The notes beneath the pieces were generated by a model. That model made no database searches. It was not told the DNA's origin and saw only the letters and a program-made list of their open reading frames with translations. A stretch of 64,000 nt of DNA from Ooceraea biroi (Eukaryota; Arthropoda; Insecta; Hymenoptera; Formicidae), in NCBI RefSeq assembly GCF_003672135.1, contig NC_039519.1:2356001-2420000 (forward strand), given 5' to 3'. The stretch's first letter is position 1; every line of letters begins with the position of its first letter. The translations under genes and the position numbers were made by a program. This document shows, one piece after another, positions 1 through 11,757 of this stretch.

Positions 1-3000
1 GAAGCAGCACCATCGTGCCAAGAAACCGAAGAGATGGCTGAAGAAGCAGAAGAAAGAGAAGAAGGAGGAGGAGGAGAAGAAGAAGCGGAGAGTGCGTCGG
101 AGGAGAGAGATGCGACGAGAAAAAGAAAGGGAGCGGGGATCGAGACAAGTCTGTTCTTTCATTAATCAGCGATTAAGCCTCTGGCCTCGGCCTTTATGAA
201 TTATTATGATACCACATCTCACGACATCGCCATCAGTCACGAGCCGTCGTGTATCTCGGTAACTATCTCCGGGGCCGCCTGGCAGACGTGTTTACATTTA
301 TCACCGTCATCTTTTCAGCATGCTTGATTTATCTTCCGCGCATTATCATCTGGCACTTTGACATTTTGTTTGAATGGATAAGAGTGGCTAATGTCGCTCT
401 CTCGAGTCCCCGGAGGGACCGGTGCTGGGCGGTGCGCAAACGTGGATTAAGAATTGTAGATTGCGAATACGTGAAGCATCGTATTTCGTTGCGATATCGC
501 GTTATTTCCTCGCGTCTCTGTCGATAAATAATGCATCATGCCAAAGATAACGGCGAGTATTATCGGACCCATCTTGTCCCGTATTAACATGTCGAAAATG
601 TACGGGTCTACTTAAGAAGCATTGAAATGTATTTGTATAAATGTATTTTTTGTTCACAGCACCTCCGCATATGTTTGAATAGCTTTTAGAATGTAACGCT
701 CGCTTTATTCGATGTTGGGAAACGCATTTTTCTAACGTTATTCGGAGTCACTGGCAGAACTAACCGCAGAGGAAAAGAAGAGAGAGAGAGAGAGAGATGG
801 ATGACGAATCAGAGGTATAATAACAAATAGTCAACGAACAAACGATAACCAACTATCCATATTTCCACATAATACGCATTCGTAAATGTCGTAAATCGTA
901 CATCGTAAATCGTTAGAAATATTAACGAGAAATACGGCGCTTGAAATTCGATAGTAACATTTTCAATGGAGCAAATGTGGACTGATTAGTCATCCATACC
1001 CAGAAACGACGTGCTCCTCATCCATCATTATCCACCCAACAGTCACTCCATTAATCAAGTACGGTGACATCTTGACACGTTCGGTTATTGATGCTTTTTC
1101 TTACCGCGGTTAATACCGGTTTTGAATTGATAACGTCACTCGGACTAACGCGATACGCCGATATCGATCGGCCATCCTGATATCTACTATAATTACTTCG
1201 TGCGTTACAGGATCTCGGAGAAAAATATCCCGTGTAGTATATAAAAAAAGCAACGGGAAGAAGAGCAATAGCGCTGAGTTAACAGCTAATTGAGTGAGGC
1301 CTCGCGAAGCATTTAAAAGGCTGAAAGTGATTAACGACTTATAATGACGTCCAGGCTTTTTATAATTAGCATATTAGAGAGCATATTCATCCGTTTTTTT
1401 TCCTTGACCTTAATTACCTTTCGGACGACATGCCGCGGGTAAACAACTGTTAAACTGAATAAATCTGTTGGAACTTTTTCGAAATAACATCGCGCGATGC
1501 AACCGGTAACGTATTAATTGATTAATTCGGTTCACGTATCGCGTAAAATCTGTTTAACGATCTTTAGCGATCGTTTCCATCTTAATTAACGTGCTTGTAA
1601 CAGTCGTAACGTTTGAATAAAGTATGCGATGTATAGCGCTTAATCCGAGCGGTGCAGTTCAACGTTCGATTTCAAGCAATTTTCATTGGTTTACTCCAGT
1701 TATACGGGAGCCTTCATTCACGTTCAACGACACCATCGAGAACATTGTATCACTCTCACACTTAAAATCGAATTAAATACTCGAGTTACCGATATCGACG
1801 ATATCCAGCGGTGGAGCATTCGCTCAGGGAAACGCGCCACGCCGTGCGATAGGTCCGGCTACGATACTTTCACGCGCGGCACACACCCGGCCTTAATTGA
1901 ATTTATGTACCATTTTATTTCACGTTTCAGATTTTCGTGCCAATCCCCGATAAATCTGTCGGCATTAATAATCATAAGTGTAAGTTACGGCCGGACCAAT
2001 GGCCCAATAAAAGCTACGGTGAAGCTAATGCTGAAAGAGAGGTAAAGAGAAGAGGGCGCGGGGAGAACTGAATAGGGATAAAAGGATAGAAGGGGGGGGG
2101 AGGAGGAAAAGAGAGCGAGAAAGAGATAGCAAACGAGCGAACGTGAGGATTAATGCTAATCAAGGATAAATTATAATCATACTAACGTTTTCGTACCGAA
2201 TGGCGGATGCTCGGGCGCATAGGGGAAAGGGGATGCTTTAATTTATTGGACGGCCGAAAAGACATTGCGCGTAAGCGCATAACTTGTGTTTATCAGAATC
2301 CGGCCATTTACTCTTGAAACATATTACCGGTTTAACTGCCAACCGGATAGCTATTTTATTTTAGGGATGTTTATCGTGCGCCGGTGCGCGCGGAATATAC
2401 GGTATACTTATGTTTAAAATGTGTGTATTGCGACACTAAGCGACGATGCAAGTAACATACATCGCACTAGCATGTAACATTTAATTGCGTGATAATATTA
2501 TATCGTACGATGCCACGTGACAAAAAATTATATCATCTCTATTATGTATAAGCATCTCCAAGAAAACCGGCTAGTGTTTATGATGCAACGCCAATATAAT
2601 CCTTTCTCACGAGAAGCCAGCAAAAAATTTAACATTTCTTAGAATTTTATATCATTTTGCTTTTTGCAGACATGTTGCACGAGACACGAAATACTCAGTT
2701 GTTTCAAATGTAGACAGAAAAATTAAATGTATACACGTATTTTATATTAGAGATTCTTTTTCACCAAATTTGAGAATACAGTCTATATCATAATTCGAGA
2801 TGACACGATTGTTCAAAGTCCGTGACTTTGCCGTTGCTATTAGCTCTTCAGAAGGTTACGGGGAAAGATGTATTCTCGTGGGATATTTCGCTCGGCGATA
2901 TACCCGTAAAATTGAATAAACTAAGCAATTCGATATCCATCATCTCGCTTCAAAGTCACTTGTGAGCTTGGATCAATGGCTTTCAGTGTGCGAAAATAAG

Positions 3001-3859
3001 TTCAAAAGACGAGGAATGTCAAGTGCAATATGGAGAGATGTACAAATATTATATATCAGAAATTAAAACGAAATTAAAAATTGAACTCATGGGTAACATT
3101 AAAAAAGTTCGTTACGTAAATTCGTTATAATAAATAAAAACGAGTCTTCAATTCAAGTAAGTACATCAAAATGGATTAATAACAATGCAACAGGAAACAG
3201 GAAATAAAATAGCAAATGTGTAATAAAAAAGCATCATTCTTTATGTAAACTGTTGTTAAAACCTGATTGATGAACTTATACGTTAAAAATGAAAATTGAA
3301 ACATTAAAAAAAAATTGCGTATTGCACATCCATCTGTTTCTAGTTGAGCCTCAATTAATTATGCAACAATGACGAATGCTTCGAATCGATTATCTCCGCG
3401 TGAGTTATTTACATGCATCGTATTATTTTTAACCTTTGCTAAGTCGCATGAATTTATCGTTACGTAAACTGTCAGTCGCTAATAAGAATATCGATGAGCA
3501 GTGTGATTTCCGAGTATCGCGATGATAACTACAATGTCGAAGCGAATGATTAAAAACACAATTAAGGTGATGCTGTTAACAGATAAAACAAGTATAAAAC
3601 TCATTGACTACAAGAAGAGTGATTTATCGCACGTACGCGTTTTAGTCAATAGATTTCCTTTTAACGCCTCACGTACACGTACAAACCGACACAGCTGCTG
3701 ACTTTCGTTTCCCCACCTTTCGCGCGATACGCACATATACCTTTCACAACGATAATTCACTATTGCGGCAGGTGTTTTGGGTGATTATAGGATAGCGTGC
3801 GAGCCGAACCGAGCGCCGATTAAGATGTGTAAATAAAATATGCGACACGGTAATTTCGT

Positions 3860-3895
<36 letters not shown>

Positions 3896-4559
3896 CCCGA
3901 TTATACAATATATTCGTTCGACGTGTCAAAGGAGAAGCAGCCTTTCGCGCGAGACACATTACGAAAGGGAGAAAAAAGAAAAAAAGGTCAGAAACAGGCA
4001 AGATGTGTCTGACTTTTTTCGGGAGGGAACACTTATCATGGCACAGCGTCGTGTACAAGAGTGCATACGAGACTTGTGCCGAGAAGCCGGAGCACAAAGG
4101 GGTCCGGGGGGTTGCGCAAAGCAGCGCTTATTTACTCGGGCCGCGAGTTGATGTATGGCCCGCTGCTGGACGTTGTCGGTGCCTTTCATTCGGCCGCCTC
4201 TCGCAGAGACAAGAGATAACCTCGCGTCTGATCAACGACTCTCCGCTACTCTCTAAAGGCCCCAAGCTACATGATCCAAGTGCGGGGTCGGCATGAATCT
4301 CGGGCCATTCACGGCCTGCAGGCGCGGACGGTTACATGGGTTACGAAGTGTTGTTCGCAACGCCCTTATATCGCTCAAATAAAGAGATTATCTCCTCTCT
4401 CGGATAAAGGATATCTCTGCGCGCGTTACCTGAGGAATCACTCTTGTGGTCTCGCGAAAACTTTGCGCCACGTGAATGCAAGCGCAATATGCGGAATGAC
4501 GGTCACGTGTCTACAGCGAAAAAATTCTCTGGAATTCCCAAGAGAAGAGAAGAGTTTAA
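1..4559. other. Intergenic stretch without recognisable gene
   Basis: No open frame here has a recognisable domain or a plausible start context. The first 140 bases are a purine-rich run of GAA/GAG triplets. An AG repeat sits at 779-797, a run of nine G at 2092-2100, and a TG repeat at 3862-3892. Several TAAT-rich patches, for example around 1515-1530 and 1583-1590, would suit homeodomain proteins, but such sites are common by chance. The stretch is probably the far upstream part of the noc regulatory region or plain intergenic DNA. Confidence 0.6.
3862..3892. repeat. TG dinucleotide microsatellite
   Basis: An uninterrupted run of about 15 TG units. Reading frames through it give Val/Cys or His/Thr runs with no further domain, so it is treated as a simple repeat and not as coding sequence. 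Confidence 0.95.
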
Positions 4560-4561
4560 TA

Positions 4562-5803
4562 GGGGAGACCAGGGACAAACGTAACATTTTGCTTATTTGT
4601 GTTGATATCTTCGATTTGCTTGTTTATTTATAAACTTTTTCTATCTTATAAAATTAATGCATTCTTTACTTATTATTTGGTATGGATAAAACTTATGCAC
4701 ATTATACAATTACGTGGAAAAATCGAATTTTATAAAAATCGAGATTTGTTACGATTGTCCCTACCCCTAGGGCTGGTTGTAACAGGGCTGAAGGTTGATT
4801 TTAACAAGATAAAATAAAATTAAAACAAACATATAATCAATGTAGTGAAACGTTTTATTCCTTATAAACTTTTTTCAAATAATTCTGGACATGTTTAATT
4901 ATTTTAAACATAAATAATGAAACATAAAATTATAAAAACAAAATTATACGAACATAAAATTATTCAATCATAAAATAAACGAAATTATACAAACATATAA
5001 TAAACAAAAATGTTTAATATCACGAGGAACTTCTCTTTTATAACACAACATAAACTATTCCTATAAATTAAGGTTATGCAATTATTTATACCTGAAGAAA
5101 ATTAACTAAAAAAGTGAAAAATCATAAATTTCTGGAATTGATATTCATATAGGTAAACAAAAAAAGATAACAAAAAATAAAAAAGGTATGGAATACTTCG
5201 ATATCTGTTACAAAATTGAAAAAAGTCACTCATTGTCAGAAAGACAATTATGGCAAACATAACTGAATTTATTGTTAGTGCTAAACCTCTATTTGTTTTT
5301 CTCTTTCGTATATTCGGCATTCTAAAATAATAATAAGAACGTTTTTGTAAGAGAAATATATATAAATGAATAGAAATCAACACCAATAACAATTATTGTT
5401 TTCGGGACATAAGTAACAAACTGTTACTTTCGTCCCGACTTAGATTTTTGCCACAATTGATCAAATATTTAATGTTATAAAATAAACTAACCTCAAAATA
5501 TGCATCAAACTATTTAAAGGAATAGTAACACATTTATAATAAACAATAAATAAAGGGGTAAACTAAATTTCCAATGCAATATTAAGAAATTAAGAAAACA
5601 CAAAATACTTACTTTGACCGTGTGTTTATGGCATCGATGCAACAGACACAGAACCTCTCATGAAAGAGCTTCGAGCGATATTGAGGTGAGAGGGACGTTC
5701 AAAAGACGTATAATCGTGGATAGATTCGTACATGAATGCTTTTTTTTTTTAGCAATCGCGTTTGTTACATTTGTCCCGTGTTACTTTTATCCCTGGTCTC
5801 CCC
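4562..5803 (-). mobile_element. Non-autonomous pogo-like DNA transposon, TA-flanked
   Basis: The 1.24 kb block begins GGGGAGACCAGGGACAAA and ends with the inverted form (rc GGGGAGACCAGGGATAAA), and a TA dinucleotide flanks each end at 4560-4561 and 5804-5805. A 14-bp motif, GTTACNWTYRTCCC, occurs six times in both orientations: 4572-4585, 4748-4761, 5404-5417, 5423-5436, 5764-5777 and 5780-5793. On the minus strand an ATG at 5320 directly follows a splice-acceptor-like TTATTTTAG and opens with MPNIRKRKTNRG, which resembles the start of pogo/Tigger-type transposases. No catalytic part follows, so the element would need a transposase supplied in trans. The ends and TA flanks are seen; the pogo link rests on a dozen residues. 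Confidence 0.7.
5102..5320 (-). pseudogene. Truncated pogo-like transposase start
   Basis: The frame starting at the ATG at 5318-5320 reads MPNIRKRKTNRG and then loses any likeness to a transposase, ending after 72 codons in AT-rich sequence. In pogo-type transposases a basic KRKTxRG stretch precedes the psq-type helix-turn-helix; here the helices cannot be seen. A donor-like CAAAGTAAGT at 5609-5618 (minus strand) and an acceptor-like run just before the ATG suggest that the parent element had a spliced leader. I infer a deletion derivative and not a host gene. Confidence 0.45.
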
Positions 5804-5805
5804 TA

Positions 5806-6544
5806 TAACAGGCACAGCTGTGACTAAAATAAAAGATACGTTTCACGCTCTAAACTGTTTTGCACTTTGACAGGAAAATAAATGTTACGTGTCATTATTA
5901 TGTACGTTGTTGCATTGTTTATAAAAAATGGCAGACCGAGCAAGCCACGAGTCGGTTCGTTTCTGGATCCGCTCCTGGCGACGCCGCGTGACGTTCATCA
6001 TATAACAAACGTGATATTGCCCATGGGGATCTACGGAATTAAATGTCGCTTACCGGGCAACGAAACGGGCGTTGGAAGTTTATCGCCGGACACGTATGTA
6101 CGCGCGCGCGCTTGTTAACACGTTTGCTCGTTGTAAGATTACGCGACAACATAACATAACGTAGCGTTCACGCGGGAGATGAAATTATGGTGCGATTTTT
6201 ATGGAATTCCTCGGCCGCGCGATCGGATGTACGATGGTGATCGGAGTCGGACGTACGCGTGTTCCGCCGCTTCATTCCCTCGAGTGAATGTTTTCTCGGG
6301 GCCGTGCCATAACGCGGTGCAGGTGTAGAATAGATTTAACAGCGCGCACATGGATTTACGATCGTAAATACGAGTCGTTTCGTGTGTTCCAAGTATCGTC
6401 CTGCTCGAATCTCGAAAATTTACGACACTTTTATAAAAAGATTCGCCTATAAAGTCATGTCTCTCTCATTTTTTCATTCTCGACACCAACACATTTACCG
6501 TTACACATAATTTAGCTGACTTTCCGTTCACGCCATCTGGATTA
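5806..6544. other. Intergenic, no recognisable gene
   Basis: Mixed CpG-rich and AT-rich DNA. The open frame at 5882-6118 shows no domain and ends in an alternating CG run (6098-6112). No repeat or regulatory signal can be supported here. Confidence 0.5.
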
Positions 6545-6548
6545 TTAA

Positions 6549-6793
6549 CACATTGTCAACGGGAGACGCGAATCGGCGTTTTTCCTATTTATATTTCACA
6601 TACAATATACCAAAAATGTGCGGGAACTGAAACTCAATTCGTTTCGCAGTATACCGTCAACAATGTATTAAGATTCACTCCATATAACCGTTTCTCGGAA
6701 TTTTTCGAAATCAAATTATCAAGTTGTTTTCACAAATAAACTTGACATGTTTATCGTATATGTCGGTTCTCGCTGACCGTTACAGTGAATGTG
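6549..6793. mobile_element. Possible small TTAA-flanked MITE
   Basis: TTAA occurs at 6545-6548 followed by CACATTGTCAACGG, and at 6794-6797 preceded by the inverted form of CACATTCACTGTAACGG. The ends agree for CACATT and again, after a small gap, for AACGG and a GA/CGG-rich stretch. A TTAA flank with short imperfect ends is typical of piggyBac-like miniature elements. The ends are degenerate, so this is a weak call. Confidence 0.4.
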
Positions 6794-7073
6794 TTAAAAC
6801 TTAAGCTTCGAAAATTGTTAATCTTGTCGTCGCGATGATCGGAAATTGTTACAAGTGACGAGTGGTGATATTTCATTTGAATCGAGTCTCGCGCAAAGAT
6901 CTGACACACTGAAACGTTTTGACAGAATGACTATTTCGCACACGGTGTTATCTGTTAAACCCCAGATGTGCAAGAACGCGAGCCCGCATTGTGTGGTTTA
7001 AAGCACTCCAAGATCCAATGAACGATACAGGATGTCTTTACTGCAACGGCGGTGTGTGGTTACCGTCCGCTGT

Positions 7074-7671
7074 ACAAATAATGTGGGCAATGCAAACGGT
7101 AGGAATCACGCGGAGCGCTGCGGCGCAAATTCAATCTCCGCACAAGGATTTGGAATACTTGCGGGCTGGTTAGCCGCCAACAATGGAAATCAACGTCTGG
7201 TCGCCCAGTATCGCCCAGCACACCGCATTAAACTGTGCTCTCGCGTTTAAGTACGCGGCATTAAGTACAATAAAACGTAATAAAGTACATTGAAAGCTTA
7301 CTTTCTAAAGATACGTTTGTGATCCGACTTTACGTTATATCGTACTTGCAAAGAGTAGATCGTGCAATTTAAAAAGGCAGTTTTCAAATTTATAATGCTA
7401 AAAGGCGTCGAACGGTGCGTGCCATCGTTTTTGCTAGCGATCGTTGAACCCGTGGTTGCATTTGAGGCATCAGGAGCAAAGATTCGTCGATCCGCGCATG
7501 ATCCTATTTCTAAGATATCTTTGCCGTCTATATTATAGATCGTCGTATAAATAATGCGAGCGATGCGAGCAGTACTGCAGCTACTCGCGGGACACGAACG
7601 AATCATATCTCCGCACGAAGCATCGGAATTCTCGCGGAACGGCTACCGATACAGCCGCCAACAATGGAAAT
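7074..7671 (+). repeat. Diverged tandem duplication, unit about 0.48 kb
   Basis: The segment at 7074-7190 is repeated at 7548-7671. The copies share AAATAATG followed by GGGC/GAGC-ATGC, then TCTCCGCAC, and end in the identical 18 bases GCCGCCAACAATGGAAAT at 7173-7190 and 7654-7671. Between the matching blocks the copies differ by substitutions and short indels, so the duplication is old. No protein is conserved between the two copies in any one frame. Confidence 0.6.
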
Positions 7672-10600
7672 GGACTCCGCGTGGGCATTGGGTGGCCCCT
7701 ACAAGTGGCCCCGCATTCCAACATCGAATCTGCCGATCGAGCTCGAAATGTGAGCACCACATGCAACGTGGAACGAAGACCACGAATGTAGTTTCGCGCC
7801 CCGCTTCTCGAACGCATGCATACCGCATCGCTAACAGATCAGCCAATTTTCGACTTGGATATGTTAAGACCTCCCACAATGTAACCAGCCGCTTCGGTTA
7901 CTCCGTAACCACTGACACCGATGATCGGCTATGATGACTGAATGAGTCTTACGGCATGAGACATCCATGGTGTATCTGAAGCTGCATCTTTTCTTTGTTG
8001 CCGACAAAAATACGATAAATATCACTAACTGCATATTGTGATGGCGTTTCTTGAATTATATTATATTAAAGAAATTAATTGTATTTAATATAGAAACATG
8101 TAATCCAAATATATTTTTGCAATTTTCACTGATTTTGTTACAAGTTATCGAGATCACAAGACCGTTTTTCCTTTACTTTATACCAATTACGTATCTTCCG
8201 GTAATCAGCGTAAAACGGAAATATGATTGTCTGCAGTCATCTCTTGTGAGAGTCAAGCGGATTCAAGCTATAACTGCCGATATCTATGCATTGTTTGGGT
8301 GCTACGCCAGGAACGCACCTAGTTTCCGAAAGTCTCGCGACGCAAAACGGTCGAGCTAGAATCTGACGAGAGCTATAATCCGCTAGACCCGCGCACACGA
8401 TCGAACGAGCGACATTCCTCGAAGAAGGAAGAAAGCGATCGGCTGGATCGGGCACGGCAGGAATGAATTTCGGGCGAGCGGAGTAGCGACGGTTTCTCTA
8501 TCGGCTTCTCTCTCGGCGGCGGCAAAATGTTACCGATGCGCACACAGAGACACGGGGTTGGAAGCGGTTCCGATGAACAGAGCCGCATTGTTTGTCGCGG
8601 GAGGCATTCCCCGCTGTCGGCTGTCACCGGAAACATTCATTACGGCGCGTCGTCCGCTTAGGAATCACTAATGTATTCGACGGCGGCAATCGCGCGGACA
8701 GTTTTCGGTGCGGCGAGGCGCTTCCCGGAATCGGAAATTCATATAGATTTAAAAAAAATAAAAAAAGCAGAAGAGAAACCACTGCTACCCTTTTGCTAAC
8801 ACAACAAAAGAAGGCCAATGAAATGGTTGAATAGACTGGATAGCATTTCTCCTTGCCCGTATAGAGGCAACGAGAGGAAAAGTTGCGGAATATCTTTTTA
8901 CATTGCTCGTATTAAACAGCAGCAAGCCAAGTCGATGAATAAGTTAGTCACAAATTACTTCATGCAATGTTGGCGTATCAGCGATTCACTTGACTAATCC
9001 TAGAAATCGTCGAGTTTCATAAAAATGAAATCACGTTGATAATGAGCGCAGTGCGCGCGCGCATAACGGGTTTATAAAATTCTTAATTATGTTGTCGAGC
9101 TTTTTATTTGCTCGCGCCTGATCCTCCCCGAGCGTGTAGGGTGATAGGCGTCGACACGACGTACGGAAGGAGGAGAGTACCCGGATAATTTGACAGGGAG
9201 CATGGCCCCTTAATAACTCTGTCTAGAGGGAATTGTGATGTAATCTAACGAGTCTATCGCGGCTAGGGAAGATGTATCGGGCACGATTTTTAGTTGGAAA
9301 CGCCTGTGAAGCAAGTCACTGATGATGATCAGCTGCGACACAAACGACACGATATCACCATCGAACAACTTTATCTGCCTCGTTTCTGGGAATAATTTCC
9401 TCACGATCGAGAAGCGTTAACGGGACGCAATCGCTACGGATTCTCTCGGATCTCATCGGAGGTCTCGCAGGAATGCCTTGATGCGAGGGCAAGAACAGGA
9501 GAAACGAGCGGCCGGGCTGCAACTACCGCGTTTATAGGTTCCCGGAACGTTGTTCCGAGAGCGGGTTAAGTCAAATCGAACGTGCGTGTGAACGCCCCTC
9601 CATAACCGTCACTTTCTTCGGTTGCCGGCCGATCATCAAGCGCGTCTACCGCTCCGCGCCAAGTATACCCCTGTTCGCGCGCGCGCAGCCACCGTGCGAG
9701 AATCCCTCGTCCCGATGCGTTTGAGAGCGTACCTCTGCCGTAGTCGTAGCGAATGGTGGCGTTGCTAGCACAGCCTGGTTGTTATCCGGCTGTAAGTATA
9801 CAGAGCCGCACACCGTTGGGGGAGGGGGGTAGTGCACACATCGGTACGAACTGTGTAATTTGAGGGTAATTCCGCGAGTCGTATACCTGTAGGTAATGCC
9901 AGCAGGCAGGCAACCAGCCAGAGAGGAGAGTGCATCAGTGCGCTGCTCGTTTCGTTTAATTGGTCGTTCCCGGGTTTACGAGGTTTCAAGCGAGGCGCTA
10001 CGACGACGGGAGAGAAGAGAGGGCGAGAGTGAGAAAGGGAGAGAGAAACAGGGTGCGCGGAGGCCGCAAAGGATGCCAACCCCCGTCGAACTGCTAACCA
10101 CTACCGGCGGAAATCCACGCGCGAGTCTCTATTTTCAAGAACCGCGAATCCCCGATAATTACTCTGCTAATTTCAAGCGTCGTTGCGATGCGACGCTTAC
10201 GATATTCATAAGATATTCGGAAGACGAAGAGTCGCGAATCATCGTTTGTTCGAATTTCATTTCGAGAGCACGATCACTGCGATACAGGTATTTATATCAT
10301 TCCGCGCAAGCTCAAGACAAAGCTCTTCAGCAGCAATTGGCTGATTTACCATTTACCACGCCAACGTGTCGAGCTATTGGACGAGTTTGTCATGTCCCGT
10401 CTCGGAAACATCATTTGCGCATCATTCTTCGTTATTCTCACGACAATTGTTTATGTCTCGGCACGACGCGATCGTATCCCAAATCAATTTGAACGTCGCC
10501 GACCGAATCGCGTATAAGGTATAACGTACGCGCGTAGGAAATGCGAGCGGAGGGTTTAATATCGTCGGCCGAGATAGAAGCAATAAATGCTTGTCGAGTA

Positions 10601-10950
10601 AATCAGGATGAAGCGCCATCGAGGAGCGCGTAATGGCCGCATTAAGTGAATAACTCACGGTTGCAGTGTCAGACTCTCGGGGCGCAGCGCGAGGTGGGCG
10701 TCGGACTGTTAGAAACTGTTAGGGGTGATAGCGGTGCCATCAAACAACTTTACGGCGTTAAGTGCTCGCCCCGGCACCGGCTGCTGACGCATTACCAACC
10801 TAATTTCTGCCAAATACCGACGCGCAGGCGGCGCAGCGAAACGTGTGCATTAGCGCGCCGTTGACGGATAGACGATCCGTTTGATCTTCCGGTAGAGCGT
10901 GTGGTGCAGCCGCTAAATGGCAACCTCGATTATTTTCGTCAGTCAGGCTA

Positions 10951-10969
10951 TGTGTGTGTGTGTGTGTGT
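10951..10969. repeat. TG dinucleotide microsatellite
   Basis: A run of about nine TG units. It is too short to be diagnostic of anything other than a simple repeat. Confidence 0.9.
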
Positions 10970-11735
10970 CAGGGACGCACCGCGCGCCTCGCCGCATCGC
11001 TTCCTTCTTTCTTCGCGGCTCCCGATAACATCGTAATCGTGTTAATCCTCGTGGAATGTGACGCGATGATAGATACGCTAAATGTACATCTATTTATCTT
11101 TCTTGTCCGTTAATTTATAATCTTTTTCACGACGTGTGAATCCACCATGAATCTGACTAGGAAAATTACGTCTCTCAGGCAGGTCGTAACGTTACCTCCT
11201 TCTCAAGTAACAGCAGCTCGGTTCGAAAAGATTTTACACGTCCGGAGAAAATAAAGAATGGCACCCTGCGAAAGTATTCTCCATGGATCCCCGATAATTT
11301 GTGCCGCCGCAAATGACGACGGTAAATCCTCTCGTTCCAGATAGCCGCAATACGCATTTTCTCGTCGAATTAGTGACACGGAAAACGTGGTAGTTCGACA
11401 GTCGCGCCGAGAGATCGCGATATAGCTGGAAAACAAGCGTAAGAGCGCGGGAACCGGAGAATATATTTATAGCCGCCTCAAGCTATTAAGATAATTTATC
11501 GGGGCCATTACCGAACAAACGAGAGCATTAATCTATTCTAGCTTCATAAAGAGAACTTGGTCGACGATTTTGTAGCCCGCGCGCCAAACGAGCACTTCGG
11601 AGTAAATTGATGGATCCCCCTGACCTGGCGGCTGAGGACCCTCTGTAAATTGCTCGTAAATTTTTATTTATTCCGCCGCAAATAAAACCCTCGAGAACGG
11701 TTGCTCGCCTCTCGGTGTCTCCTCTTTTTCTTTGC

Positions 11736-11757
11736 CGTCGCGTCGCGTCGCGTCGCG
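11736..11757. repeat. CGTCG pentanucleotide repeat
   Basis: Four perfect tandem CGTCG units followed by CG. A short tandem repeat in CpG-rich DNA, with no coding context. Confidence 0.9.

Noticed and set aside
9896..10492. 198-codon open frame on the plus strand
   Set aside because: Starts at ATG but has no domain, is Arg/Ser-rich from CpG and GA-rich DNA, and overlaps other featureless frames. Treated as chance.
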